A stretch of DNA of 64,000 nt from an uncultured Bacteroidales bacterium (GCA_903923925.1 CAIXZF010000052.1:1-64000), one strand, 5' to 3'. Shown: positions 9,214 through 18,630, numbered from the stretch's first letter. The notes: generated by a model from the sequence alone, not told the origin. Translations and numbers: made by a program.

Positions 9214-11010
9214 TTATGAAATATTCATTACATTATTTATTAAGGAAATCAACTGTTCTCTTTTAAAAGGCTTTGGAAGAAAATGAGAACACCCATTTGA
9301 AGTAACTTTCAATTGTTCTTCTCTGCTGGTATAGCCGGTAACAGCAATAATCGGAAGTTTCTCATACCCCTTAATAGTGCGTATTTCTGTAGCAGCCTGC
9401 ATTCCGTTAAGCCCTGCACCAAGGTTAATATCCATGAGGATTAAATCGAATTGCTTTTCTCTTGCTTTCTGTATCGCTAATTCACCGCTGAATGCAGATT
9501 CAGTTGTACAGAATTTTTCCAGATAAATCTCAACAAGCTGAGTATTTAAATCATTATCTTCAACAATTAATACAAAAGGTTTATTGTTAGTTACTTTATG
9601 TACCTTTTGAAATGGGATATCAGGGATATTCGTTTCCAGCACCTTTGGTGCCGAAATATCTGAATTATTATTTGAAGCTGGAATTTTTATTGAGAAAACT
9701 GATCCCTCTCCCAGGGTACTTTTAACATCTATAGTCCCTTTAAGCAAGTGGGTAAATTTCTTACATAATGTCAAACCTAAGCCATTACCTTCATAACTCC
9801 TTCCAAATCCACTACTTAGCTGTTTAAACTCATCAAAAATCAATCCCAGATTTTCAGAAGCAATACCAATCCCTGTATCATTAACATCAATCAAAACCAA
9901 AGAATCTGAATCATAACTCGCAGATATTTTAACTGATCCTTTCGGTGTAAACTTTATTGCATTATCAACAAGAATCTGAATAGTTTTTCTAAAAATGGTT
10001 TTGTCTGCGTAACAATTTACTTCTGAAGGAATGTCCAGAATAAGCTCAATGGCTGAAGAAATGGCCTGTTCTTGAAAACCATAAATAACATCACTAATCT
10101 CCTTGTTAACATTTATTATCTCAAACTGCAGCATCGTTTTATCTGCCTGTAGTTGAGAAAGATCCATTATTGAATTTAGCGTATCCATCAATCTGTTTGC
10201 TGAACGCTGAATACTCCCTGCCATTTTCTTGTTTTCCGGATTGGTAAGAGACTCTTTCAATAATGATGAGAATCCCATTATACCATTCATCGGTGTTCTT
10301 AATTCATGGCTCATATTTGATAACAATGATGACTTCAGCCGATTTGATTCTTCAGCTTTATCTCTTGCCTTTATTAACTCAGTTTCAGCAATTTTTAATT
10401 CATCAATTACTTTTTGAAGTGATATTGTTTTTTCGATTACTTTTTCATTCAGATGGTCATTTAAATTCCTGATCTCCATCTGAGCTTCTTTCAATTTAGT
10501 ATTCTGAAGCTTAACGTGCTCGTAGGTAGAAACAAGGAGGTTTATCATTTGCCGCTGTGAAGTTGCATTCCCTGCTTTATTGTCCTCGCCCTCATTATAA
10601 GCCACCGAAATATTTTTATTATAGTTTTCAAAAATATAATCAACTTTTGTCAATAGATGGTCTTCGTCGCATGGTTTTGTAAAAAAGAAATCTGCACCAG
10701 CATCCACTGCTCTGATAATATTTTCTGATTCTGAAAGCGTAGTGAGAAGTATAATAGGAATATGTTTTATTGATGGATTTCCTTTAACTGAGTTACAAAG
10801 TTCAAATCCATCCATTTCAGGCATTAAAATGTCACTGATTACTAAATCCGGCTTATGATGTATTATAAGTTCCAAGGCAATAGTACCATTTCCGGCCACT
10901 AAAACCCTATAACCATGTTCCGTCAACAGAAATTCAAGTTTTGCGGCCTGTGTCGGACTATCTTCAGCGAGTAAAATCAGAAAATTGTTATTCTCTTTAA
11001 TAGATTCCAT
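9214..11010 (-). CDS. REC-histidine kinase-REC hybrid at end of che operon
   Basis: A soluble 598-residue signalling protein with no membrane segment or sensor domain. Order: an N-terminal receiver (residues 10-125, acidic pair in LLAEDSPTQ, acceptor Asp in LVISDILMP), a coiled-coil linker (about 150-215), a HisKA domain with the acceptor His in MSHELRTPMNG near 235, HATPase_c (about 340-455, G2 box GNGLGLTLCKK), and a second receiver (about 480-598, acceptor Asp in LILMDINLG). It is the last gene of the minus-strand chemosensory operon, 54 bases after cheB. The N-terminal receiver could take phosphate from CheA and gate the kinase, making this a plausible output relay where no free cheY is present. 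That route is inference; the domain calls are direct. Confidence 0.93.
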   Translation of the reverse strand: MESIKENNNFLILLAEDSPTQAAKLEFLLTEHGYRVLVAGNGTIALELIIHHKPDLVISDILMPEMDGFELCNSVKGNPSIKHIPIILLTTLSESENIIRAVDAGADFFFTKPCDEDHLLTKVDYIFENYNKNISVAYNEGEDNKAGNATSQRQMINLLVSTYEHVKLQNTKLKEAQMEIRNLNDHLNEKVIEKTISLQKVIDELKIAETELIKARDKAEESNRLKSSLLSNMSHELRTPMNGIMGFSSLLKESLTNPENKKMAGSIQRSANRLMDTLNSIMDLSQLQADKTMLQFEIINVNKEISDVIYGFQEQAISSAIELILDIPSEVNCYADKTIFRKTIQILVDNAIKFTPKGSVKISASYDSDSLVLIDVNDTGIGIASENLGLIFDEFKQLSSGFGRSYEGNGLGLTLCKKFTHLLKGTIDVKSTLGEGSVFSIKIPASNNNSDISAPKVLETNIPDIPFQKVHKVTNNKPFVLIVEDNDLNTQLVEIYLEKFCTTESAFSGELAIQKAREKQFDLILMDINLGAGLNGMQAATEIRTIKGYEKLPIIAVTGYTSREEQLKVTSNGCSHFLPKPFKREQLISLINNVMNIS

Positions 11011-11064
11011 AATGTCAAAATAATTTCAAAAAAAATAAACATTAAACCATGTAAATTAATAACT

Positions 11065-12108
11065 TTATTCCATTGAAAAAAGCAGTTCCGCTATTTCCAT
11101 CGGATTCAAAATAAGGTCGGCAGCATCAAGCTTTACTGCAACTCCCGGCATTCCATAAACCATTGAACTATTCATATCCTGAGCAATTGTAAGTGCACCT
11201 TTATTCCTAAGCTCTTTTAAAGCATGTGAACCATCGCTTCCCATTCCGGTAAGCAGCAAAGCAATGCTAGCAGAACCATATTCTTTTGCAAGGCTTTCAA
11301 ATAAATTTGTTACAGATGGACAAATAATTGCACCTTCCTCACAATTACTTAGTTTTACAATTCCTTTGGCATTTACTGTCATTTGGCTATTATCAGGCGC
11401 AAAATAAACATGTCCCGGAGTCAAAATTTCGTTATGTTTTGCAATACTCATCCCAATATTATTTGTTCCGGAAAGCCAGTTTACCAAACCTACAAGAAAT
11501 CCTTCACTAATATGCTGAACAACAACAATTGGCAGTGGAAACTTTCTGCTTATTTTCGAGAAAATCTGCTTTAGAACGTTCGGGCCACCAGTTGAGACAC
11601 CAATTGCTACTATTTTCTTCCTTTTAATTAAATCCGAAGCAATTAATTCCCTGACTGGTAATTGAATATCCTCTGACTTTTTAATTTTTAATGATCTGTG
11701 AGTAACTACTTTTACTTCAGCCATTAATTTTACCATAATTACCAATTTCCGAATCGATTCTTCTTCTCTGGGATGATTAACACCGTATGGTTTCTGAATT
11801 ACAGACAATGCCCCCGCAGAAAGTGCTTCGATTGAAGTTTGCACCTCATTAGCATTACGGCTACCTGTAACAATTAGTATTGGTACAGCTGTGGTGGACA
11901 TAATATATCTTGTTGCCTCAAGTCCGTTCATTACCGGCATGTCTATGTCCATAGTAATAACATCCGGCTTAGTATGCTTAAGAAATTCAATAGCCTGTCT
12001 TCCATTATGTACAAACCCAATTACTTCAATATCAGAATCGGCATTCAATATAAATTTAAGGAATTCACCCGCCACTTTCGAATCTTCTACTATTAATACC
12101 TTAATCAT
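11065..12108 (-). CDS. cheB: CheB, protein-glutamate methylesterase (second copy)
   Basis: A 347-residue CheB with an N-terminal receiver (Glu8-Asp9 acidic pair in LIVEDS, acceptor Asp54 in TMDIDMP) and a C-terminal methylesterase domain. The esterase has the nucleophile Ser in AIGVSTGGP, the His in VQHISEG and the catalytic Asp in LTGMGSDG. The ATG at 12108 opens directly on MIKVLIVEDS. A GTG seven codons upstream is in frame but adds only a non-conserved stretch. It lies 39 bases after cheA and before the REC-kinase-REC gene, so it is probably the operon's own adaptation esterase. It differs markedly from the CheB at 747-1829, for example in its shorter linker and in VQHISEG against VQHMPEL. 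Confidence 0.95.
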   Translation of the reverse strand: MIKVLIVEDSKVAGEFLKFILNADSDIEVIGFVHNGRQAIEFLKHTKPDVITMDIDMPVMNGLEATRYIMSTTAVPILIVTGSRNANEVQTSIEALSAGALSVIQKPYGVNHPREEESIRKLVIMVKLMAEVKVVTHRSLKIKKSEDIQLPVRELIASDLIKRKKIVAIGVSTGGPNVLKQIFSKISRKFPLPIVVVQHISEGFLVGLVNWLSGTNNIGMSIAKHNEILTPGHVYFAPDNSQMTVNAKGIVKLSNCEEGAIICPSVTNLFESLAKEYGSASIALLLTGMGSDGSHALKELRNKGALTIAQDMNSSMVYGMPGVAVKLDAADLILNPMEIAELLFSME

Positions 12109-12147
12109 AATCAATAAATTGTTAATCACATAAGTAACTCATAATCT

Positions 12148-14382
12148 TTAAAGCAAGCGTTCAATTACATCCAGCAAAGTATTCTGATCAAAATTACTCT
12201 TTATTATATAGGCATTTGCCCCTACTTCCATTCCTCTTTGCTGGTCTTCCTGTTTTGATAATGAAGTTACCAGCACAACCGGGATATCCCTGGTGTTCTC
12301 AGCTGTTCTTAATGCAGAAACAAAATCGAAACCACTCATCCTTGGCATATCTATATCAGAAATTACCAGATCGAACTGGCCAGCTTTTAATTTCACTAAG
12401 CCATCAACTCCATCATAAGCAGTAGTAACATTGTAACCTTCATGCTCAAGAATATTTTTCAGAAGCGTTCGCGATGTAATTGAATCCTCAACAATTAATA
12501 AGCTTTTTATCCTGTCTGTTCGTACAATTTCTCTCACAGAATTTGGATAAACATTTGTTGCAGACTTGAGCAGATCGGTTACATTTAACATTGGAATTAC
12601 CTTTCCTGAACCACTAACAGTTGCTCCTGAAATATTCCGCACCCGAAGCAGGTGTTTATTAAACCGTTTTAACAGCATTTCATCCTCATCAAGTATTTCA
12701 TCGACAATAAAACCAGTGCGACTGCCATTCTTTCCCAGTACAATTAACTGATAATGTAATAAACTTGCTACTGGCCGGGGTATATCCAGAACAACACCAA
12801 GATATACCAGGGGAATAAGCTTATTATCCAACGTAAAAACAGCTCTGTTCTCAACTGTCTTCACATCGCTAACTGGAACTCTGGTTACTAATTCAATTTT
12901 AATTGTTGGTATTACAAATTCCTGATCCGCAACTCTTAACCTGACACATCTGAATGTTTCGATTGATAAGGGCAAATTTATCCGAAATGCAGTTCCTTCA
13001 TTCCTAACGGAGTAAACCCTGATTATTCCACCTAATTGCTCAATTTTTTCTTTTACAATCGCAAGACCGAGACCTCTTCCCGACAATTCAGTAATAATTT
13101 CACTTGTTGAAACGCCCGAACTAAACATGAAATCAAGCAGAATTGAGTCTTCAACTTCAATTGTTTCATTATTCCCGGTGAATTTATTGTACTTTGATTT
13201 AAGCCTGTCAAAATTGATTCCTCTGCCATTATCCGAAATAATAATTTCAACCTTATTATCATCCAATTGGGCAATATCAATCCTTATAGCAGCTTTATCC
13301 TGTTTGCCGGAGGCTAACCTCTCCTCATGATTTTCAATTCCATGGTCAATGCAATTCCTTAGTAAATGAAGGATAGGGATCCTTATTCCCTGCAAAATTC
13401 TTCTGTCGATAACAGTGTTTTCGCCTGAAACCTGAAAGTCGACATGCTTACCGAGTTCCTGTGATAGCCGGCGGACAGAATTCGGGAATTCATCTATTAA
13501 AGTTGTAAAAGGGACAGCCAAAACCTTTTTGACTTCATCAAGCAGTGTATCAACCCGTTGTGATGTTTCGTAACCTTCAGTCACAGAAAACTTCCTTAGT
13601 TCTTTTAAATCATCATTAATGGATTTTAAATCACTTAATGGGTTTTTAATAGACTCTCCAGACTTTGAATTATCAAAAGATTTTGTCAGGTTAGTTAACT
13701 TAGAAATTATGCTGCTGAGTTCCTTCGTGATTTGGTTCGAACTAAGTTTTACAGAAAGCATTTCTTCTGTAACCACAAGGAATTCATCAAGCTGTTCTGT
13801 CGAAACTCTTATTGTCTGCTGTTGTGTATTCTGTTTTTCAGGATTTAGTTTTGAAATAATTTCCTTTTCCGGACTAACCGATGGCATATTTTCTGACAGC
13901 TTAGCTAAAAAATCTTCAGGCTGCTTTTCAGAAACTGAAGTATTGGTTGAAAAGCTGTTATCAGAACTAATTAATATTCCCTTCTCAGCTTTCAGGAGAA
14001 GTTCCAGCAATTCAGACTTTCTGGTTTCCAGGTCTCTATTTAATAGTTCAGGGGATTCCAGTACTTCATCCATTAATGAAACAGCAATAAGCAAAACTGA
14101 TATCAGCCCGGCCGACACATCAATCTGTTTTCTTTTCAAAACAGAGAATACACCCTCTAAGCCCTGGCAAATGGATTCAATAGCATTGTTATTAACAGCC
14201 CTGGCAGCTCCCTTAAGGCTGTGTGCCTCGCGGAATGCTGCTTCAAGAATCACCATTTCCCGTTCCACTGAAGATACTTTCTCAAGCTCAAGAACATTAG
14301 AAGTTATTTTCTGAATTCCCTCTTTTGCCTCAGCCCTAAATGTTTCAATAATCTTTTTCAGGAATTCTTCCCTGTTATTCAT
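12148..14382 (-). CDS. cheA: CheA histidine kinase fused to a receiver domain
   Basis: A 744-residue CheA-type kinase. Residues 1-110 are the HPt domain with phospho-acceptor His54 in EAHSLKGAAR. A variable Ser/Lys/Glu-rich linker replaces a recognisable P2 CheY-binding domain. The dimerisation helices lie at about 195-290 and the HATPase_c at about 300-440, with N-box LLRNCIDHGIENHEE and G boxes SDNGRGI and GRGLGLAIVKEK. A CheW-like domain (about 475-590) couples to the receptor array. The C-terminal receiver (about 620-744) has its acceptor Asp in LVISDIDMP near 675. The fusion of CheA with its own receiver is common in CheY-less or alternative-function pathways. Only three bases separate it from the upstream MCP gene. 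The role of the receiver as phosphate sink or output is not decided by sequence. Confidence 0.95.
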   Translation of the reverse strand: MNNREEFLKKIIETFRAEAKEGIQKITSNVLELEKVSSVEREMVILEAAFREAHSLKGAARAVNNNAIESICQGLEGVFSVLKRKQIDVSAGLISVLLIAVSLMDEVLESPELLNRDLETRKSELLELLLKAEKGILISSDNSFSTNTSVSEKQPEDFLAKLSENMPSVSPEKEIISKLNPEKQNTQQQTIRVSTEQLDEFLVVTEEMLSVKLSSNQITKELSSIISKLTNLTKSFDNSKSGESIKNPLSDLKSINDDLKELRKFSVTEGYETSQRVDTLLDEVKKVLAVPFTTLIDEFPNSVRRLSQELGKHVDFQVSGENTVIDRRILQGIRIPILHLLRNCIDHGIENHEERLASGKQDKAAIRIDIAQLDDNKVEIIISDNGRGINFDRLKSKYNKFTGNNETIEVEDSILLDFMFSSGVSTSEIITELSGRGLGLAIVKEKIEQLGGIIRVYSVRNEGTAFRINLPLSIETFRCVRLRVADQEFVIPTIKIELVTRVPVSDVKTVENRAVFTLDNKLIPLVYLGVVLDIPRPVASLLHYQLIVLGKNGSRTGFIVDEILDEDEMLLKRFNKHLLRVRNISGATVSGSGKVIPMLNVTDLLKSATNVYPNSVREIVRTDRIKSLLIVEDSITSRTLLKNILEHEGYNVTTAYDGVDGLVKLKAGQFDLVISDIDMPRMSGFDFVSALRTAENTRDIPVVLVTSLSKQEDQQRGMEVGANAYIIKSNFDQNTLLDVIERLL

Positions 14383-14385
14383 AAT

Positions 14386-16137
14386 TTACTTTACCCTATA
14401 ATGAATAATTAAATCATTTAATCTGGCTCCAATAATCTGTATCTCTTTTACTGAATCAACAGATTGCTTTGTGCTTGCTGAGGCCTGAATAGTTGACTCC
14501 CGGATATTGTTCATGGCAATTGCTATCTGATCCATACCTTCGAGCTGCTGCCTGCTGGAAGCAGCAATCTGAACTGCTGCATTTACTGCTTCACCCAGAC
14601 TTTCTGAGAGCATACTAATTGTTTTACCTGAAATATTCGTTAGCTTAAGTCCTTCATCAACAGCTTTATTTCCTTCTTCAGTAGCTGAAACAGCAGAATT
14701 TATAGATTTCTGAACATCCCTTAATATTGTTTTAACCTGGTTTGCAGCCTCTTTTGAGCGATTCGACAAGTTCTTGATTTCCTGGGCAACAACAGTAAAA
14801 CCTTTACCATGTTCACCGGCTTTTGCAGCCTCAATTGCAGCATTAACAGATAATAAATTCGATTGCTCTGCCAACTCAACAACTGCCGATGTTATCTCCC
14901 CTATCGTCTGACTCTGCTCACTTAACTGCACAACAGTTCTGGCAATTAAATCCATTTGATCTTGAATTCTCGACATACCTTCTATGCTATTTCCAACAGC
15001 ATTTATTCCTTCTTTCGAAAATGCCATAGATTTTACTGCGCTTTCTGAAACCTCTTTTGCTTTAAAATGAACGAGTTCAGCGGTTTGCTTAACCTCATCA
15101 ACTGTAGTAGCCGTTTCACTCACTGAGGTTACCGTTTCAACCGATGTGGCTGCTAATTGTGTGATGGAAGCAGTTATTTCGCTCGATGAAGATGCCAGCA
15201 CACCTATTCCCTCACTTATCTCATTCAGTTGTAACCGCAATTTATCGGCCATTCGGTTAAATGCAAGTCCCATTTGGTCTTTTTCTGATAAAAGACTTAT
15301 TGAAACCGTAAGATTTCCTTTCGCTATTTCTTCAGCCTGCTCCGATCTCTCAAGCAAACCTTGCTGCATTTTCCGGAAGGAATCAGAAAGTTCTCCAATT
15401 TCATCTTTGAACTTTTCCTCAATTTTAGTTTCAAGGTCTCCCATTGCTATTTTTCCAGAAATTTCTTTAAGCTCACTAATTGGTATTAATAAAGTTTTAG
15501 AAATAGCATAAGCTATTAATAACGACACTAATAAAATTATTAAAGAAACCAAATACATAATACGAACACCAGTTTTGTTTTGACTTATAGAATCAAGCAT
15601 AAACAGATTAGCTTTCTTACTTGCAAAATTCCGGGCTTCTGAAATTGATTCTACAATTTTCAACACCTGTGGATTGCCAGTGTTCTTAAGCGCTTTAATA
15701 GCTTCGGCATTCTTTCCGGCCTTGGATAAATTGACTATTGAGTTACGAATTGGCTCCCATTCTGCAAGAACTACAGAAATCTTATCGATATGAGATTTTT
15801 CGCCTAAATACTGTGACCTGACAATTACAAGTGATTCCTCAATGGATTTCTCCAGAGAATCGATTCTGTTTTCCTCGACAACGAGCTCCTTTAGGTTTTC
15901 AGCAAGGCAAATCTTATTCACACTCCTGCTTACATCTAACACGTCAATATATATATCATTAACAGAATTACTTACAGTAAAAGGATGTTCATATATATTT
16001 ACAATATTTTCCGACAAATTGCCCATTCTGATGATTGCAGCTAAAAAACCTGCAACCATAATCAGCAGAATAATGGCGAAACCAATCCCAAGGCGCAAAC
16101 CTATTCGTATTTTTCTCAAGGATTTAAAGTAAAGCAT
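14386..16137 (-). CDS. Methyl-accepting chemotaxis protein (4HB-type sensor)
   Basis: A 583-residue membrane chemoreceptor. TM1 lies at about 15-37 and is followed by a helical extracytoplasmic region of about 150 residues, resembling a four-helix-bundle sensor. TM2 (LVSLIILLVSLLIAYAI) is at about 192-212. A HAMP domain follows (about 213-265), then a second HAMP-like segment, then the coiled-coil signalling domain. The hairpin tip, around residue 425, is canonical (EQSNLLSVNAAIEAAKAGE and GKGFTVVAQEIK). The C-terminus (NDLIIHYRVK) has no NWETF-like pentapeptide, so CheR and CheB are probably recruited another way, perhaps through the TPR of CheR. It sits between cheW and cheA in the operon. 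The ligand cannot be read from sequence. Confidence 0.95.
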   Translation of the reverse strand: MLYFKSLRKIRIGLRLGIGFAIILLIMVAGFLAAIIRMGNLSENIVNIYEHPFTVSNSVNDIYIDVLDVSRSVNKICLAENLKELVVEENRIDSLEKSIEESLVIVRSQYLGEKSHIDKISVVLAEWEPIRNSIVNLSKAGKNAEAIKALKNTGNPQVLKIVESISEARNFASKKANLFMLDSISQNKTGVRIMYLVSLIILLVSLLIAYAISKTLLIPISELKEISGKIAMGDLETKIEEKFKDEIGELSDSFRKMQQGLLERSEQAEEIAKGNLTVSISLLSEKDQMGLAFNRMADKLRLQLNEISEGIGVLASSSSEITASITQLAATSVETVTSVSETATTVDEVKQTAELVHFKAKEVSESAVKSMAFSKEGINAVGNSIEGMSRIQDQMDLIARTVVQLSEQSQTIGEITSAVVELAEQSNLLSVNAAIEAAKAGEHGKGFTVVAQEIKNLSNRSKEAANQVKTILRDVQKSINSAVSATEEGNKAVDEGLKLTNISGKTISMLSESLGEAVNAAVQIAASSRQQLEGMDQIAIAMNNIRESTIQASASTKQSVDSVKEIQIIGARLNDLIIHYRVK

Positions 16138-16168
16138 AGCAATGTTTATTAATTTTTATAAATAGAAT

Positions 16169-16690
16169 TCAAACTTCATCATTAATAATTACGCTCTCAT
16201 CATTTAACAAAAGAATGGCATTCAGCAAAATTCTTCCATCAGAATCTATACCTTTCAGAATAGTTTTCAGCACTCCTGAAATTCCATGGAACTCCTTCTG
16301 CAGCAAGTCGCCATTAATTGTAATATCACCATAAATTTCATCAGCAAGTACACCAAATTCAAGACCTTCATGACTCAGATAAATAATTCTGTTTTGATTG
16401 GTTAAAGAGTTTTCAGAAAGATTTAAAAATTTTCTCAGGCTGATAACAGCCATAATTTTACCTCTGAAATACGTTATCCCTTCAATAAATGCAGGAGTGC
16501 ACGGTAAAGGTGTTAAGCTTTGTAAATGCTGTACTTCTGTTATAAACTGCGTTTCAATTACATAATGTTCGTTTCCGATAAGAAATTCAAGTCCGGAGAT
16601 CTCATTCTTTATTATACCTGCCTCAAAAGGTTTGACTCTCAACAAATCAGCCCTTCTTTTGAGTATTATATGTTTTTTATCTGTCTCCAC
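16169..16690 (-). CDS. cheW: CheW scaffold protein (operon copy 2)
   Basis: A 173-residue CheW-like protein that would couple the receptor to CheA. After an N-terminal extension of about 30 residues (KKHIILKRRADLLRV), the SH3-like CheW fold is evident in GLEFLIGNEHYVIETQFITE, then TPLPCTPAFIEGITYFRGK and MAVISLRKFLNL, the usual first, middle and interface blocks. The chosen start is a GTG at 16690. No ATG occurs before residue 86, and the preceding codons are upstream spacer. It lies 24 bases after cheR and 31 bases before the MCP gene. A second CheW opens the operon; whether the two are used with different arrays or in the same one is not clear. Confidence 0.9.
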   Translation of the reverse strand: METDKKHIILKRRADLLRVKPFEAGIIKNEISGLEFLIGNEHYVIETQFITEVQHLQSLTPLPCTPAFIEGITYFRGKIMAVISLRKFLNLSENSLTNQNRIIYLSHEGLEFGVLADEIYGDITINGDLLQKEFHGISGVLKTILKGIDSDGRILLNAILLLNDESVIINDEV

Positions 16691-16714
16691 TACGCTAAAA
16701 ATAATCTTAATTAA

Positions 16715-18070
16715 TTATCCAATAATTTTCAACAAACTTCCAGCTGTCAATCCATCCGATTCCTGAACAATTTCATCAGGATCACATTTTGCCAAAATTA
16801 ACTTTGCATTCTTCATGTGTTTTTTACTTTCGGCAAATTTACCATGTTTCTTTTTTATATTACCCAATTGAAAATGAGCCAGTACTAAATTTTGATTTAA
16901 ATAAAGTGCATAATTAAGTAATTCGATGGCAGAAACATCATCACCAGTTTCATGCATAATTAATGCTTTTAAATAGTATGCAGAATGACATGTTTTATTA
17001 AGTTCGATGGCATTGTTGCATAATTCAACAGCAGTCGTATAATTCCCGACATTAGCTTCCTTTCCTGAAAGCAGAAGGTAAGTCATATACTGATCTGCTG
17101 TTTTATCTTCAACTTTTTCTTCAATGAGAGAAGTCACCGAATGCACAAATTTTTCAGCAGGAACAAAGTGTTCAGGTATTTCAGGTTTATTAATATTGAT
17201 TATATATTTTTCTGCAATATCTACAGGCCTATTTTGATCTTTGGTATAAAAAGTAAAACCCTCATAAAAGCGTTTTCCAAATTCAGAGCTTATCAGACCT
17301 GTCATTTCTACCGGGCTTAAAACCAGAATGCCATCATTTGAAAGCGATTGAAAAAAACGTTCTGAAAGACCGCGAATACCTTCCTGTGAAAAATAGATCA
17401 TTACATTCCTGCAAAACAGGATATCAATATTATTTGTCCCGTTTTTAATTGATGGATATATATCTTTAGCCAGATTAAAAGTTGAGAATTTCACCATCCT
17501 CATAATTTCAGGTGACAGCTGAAAACGATTAACATCAATTTCAGTAAAATACTTTTCAACAAAGCTTTCCGGACAATTTCTGAAAGACCACCTGGTGTAA
17601 ATACCTTCTTTAGCTTTTGCAAGAAAATTCGGGTTAATATCTGTTGCGATCAGTGATATTTTCCAGTTATGAATATCCGGAATACATTTTTTTAACAGAA
17701 TTGCAATTGAATACGGCTCTTCTCCTGAAGAACAACCGGCACTCCATATTCGTAATTCCTTTCCTGCAAAGGTTCTTCGTTTTATCAGCTCCGGCAAATA
17801 GATCTTCTCAAGAAAATCGAAACTGGTTCGCTCCCTTAAAAAATAGGATTCTCCAATAGTAAAAAAAGTTGCAAGTTTCGAAAGATTATCCTGTGTGAGG
17901 TCAGAACTGGTAAGCCATTTTACAAATTCGTCAATACCCTGATATCCAAAAGATTCTGCAGCAAGTTTAATTTTACTAAAAAGCTCATTATCATACTTTT
18001 CATTAAGATTCAATCCAAGTCCTGAGAAAAGCAATGAACGAAAATCATCGAGTATTTTTTTTGAAACCAT
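16715..18070 (-). CDS. cheR: CheR methyltransferase with C-terminal TPR domain
   Basis: CheR transfers methyl groups from S-adenosylmethionine to receptor glutamates. Of 451 residues, about 1-75 form the N-terminal helical domain and 75-275 the methyltransferase fold. The SAM motif is IWSAGCSSGEEPYSIAI, followed by ATDINPNFLAKAKEGIYT and the characteristic DILFCRNVMIYFSQE. The last 110 or so residues hold TPR helices (NYTTAVELCNNAIELN and LVLAHFQLGNIKKK). TPR-bearing CheRs bind partners rather than a receptor C-terminal pentapeptide, which fits a receptor lacking one. The ATG at 18070 is preferred to a GTG three codons upstream. It is 41 bases after the first cheW and 24 before the second. 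Confidence 0.95.
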   Translation of the reverse strand: MVSKKILDDFRSLLFSGLGLNLNEKYDNELFSKIKLAAESFGYQGIDEFVKWLTSSDLTQDNLSKLATFFTIGESYFLRERTSFDFLEKIYLPELIKRRTFAGKELRIWSAGCSSGEEPYSIAILLKKCIPDIHNWKISLIATDINPNFLAKAKEGIYTRWSFRNCPESFVEKYFTEIDVNRFQLSPEIMRMVKFSTFNLAKDIYPSIKNGTNNIDILFCRNVMIYFSQEGIRGLSERFFQSLSNDGILVLSPVEMTGLISSEFGKRFYEGFTFYTKDQNRPVDIAEKYIININKPEIPEHFVPAEKFVHSVTSLIEEKVEDKTADQYMTYLLLSGKEANVGNYTTAVELCNNAIELNKTCHSAYYLKALIMHETGDDVSAIELLNYALYLNQNLVLAHFQLGNIKKKHGKFAESKKHMKNAKLILAKCDPDEIVQESDGLTAGSLLKIIG

Positions 18071-18111
18071 AATAGTCACTATTTGAGAATCTCTGAATTC
18101 ATTCCAGGCTG

Positions 18112-18585
18112 TTAGGTTTTTAGTGCTCTCTTCAGCAAATCAAGCTGTTCGCTCGTAAAAAACATAGCTGGATCACATATGAGTACAGTTCCATTTTCAA
18201 GCTTAAATACTCCTTTAATATAATCTTTTTGAACCAATATTTTTCCTGAATCCTGAATTTTATCAAGCTGAATTTCATGTACGTCACCAACAAAATCCAC
18301 CCATAATGCGTACTTCATAAAGTCAGAAGTAATTATCAAAAGCTTATCGCTAAGCAAATATTCCCGTACTGGAAGAGAAAATGCATCTCTCAGATTAACC
18401 ACTGCAATAAATTCTCCATGATAATTTATTGTACCCACAATAAAATCAGGAGCATGCGCAAGTTGAGATATTTCAACAATATCAACCACATGCTCAACAT
18501 ACCTGAGTGGAATAGCCACTTGTTGCTGATCTATTTTACAAACTACATATGTTTCTATGTTATTTACCGGCACTATTATTTCCAT
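18112..18585 (-). CDS. cheW: CheW scaffold protein (operon copy 1)
   Basis: First gene of the minus-strand chemosensory operon. Its 157 residues are a single CheW domain with little extension: TYVVCKIDQQQVAIPLRYVE, APDFIVGTINYHGEFIAVVNLRDAF and, near the end, GVFKLENGTVLICDPAMFF. It would link the chemoreceptor to CheA in the signalling array. The start ATG at 18585 is the only sensible one. A 176-base region separates it from the divergent secreted-protein gene and must carry the operon's promoter. I see no clear TAnnTTTG box on this strand, but a short inverted repeat lies at 18613-18630. The C-terminal AMFFTSEQLDLLKRAL is a plausible extra helix. Confidence 0.92.
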   Translation of the reverse strand: MEIIVPVNNIETYVVCKIDQQQVAIPLRYVEHVVDIVEISQLAHAPDFIVGTINYHGEFIAVVNLRDAFSLPVREYLLSDKLLIITSDFMKYALWVDFVGDVHEIQLDKIQDSGKILVQKDYIKGVFKLENGTVLICDPAMFFTSEQLDLLKRALKT

Positions 18586-18612
18586 GAAATGAACTAACTG
18601 GTCTTTATGTAA

Positions 18613-18630
18613 TAGGTAATTGAATACCTA
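18613..18630. promoter_or_regulatory. Short inverted repeat upstream of che operon
   Basis: A 6-base inverted repeat, TAGGTA and TACCTA, with a 6-base spacer lies 28 bases before the first cheW start. Its position between two divergent genes would suit a regulator site, but it is short, and AT-rich DNA gives such matches by chance. Confidence 0.25.

Noticed and set aside
13619-14314. A 231-codon plus-strand frame opposite the N-terminal part of cheA.
   Set aside because: Its Ser/Phe-rich composition is what the complement of the cheA helices gives. The cheA domains opposite it are clear, and there is no start context.
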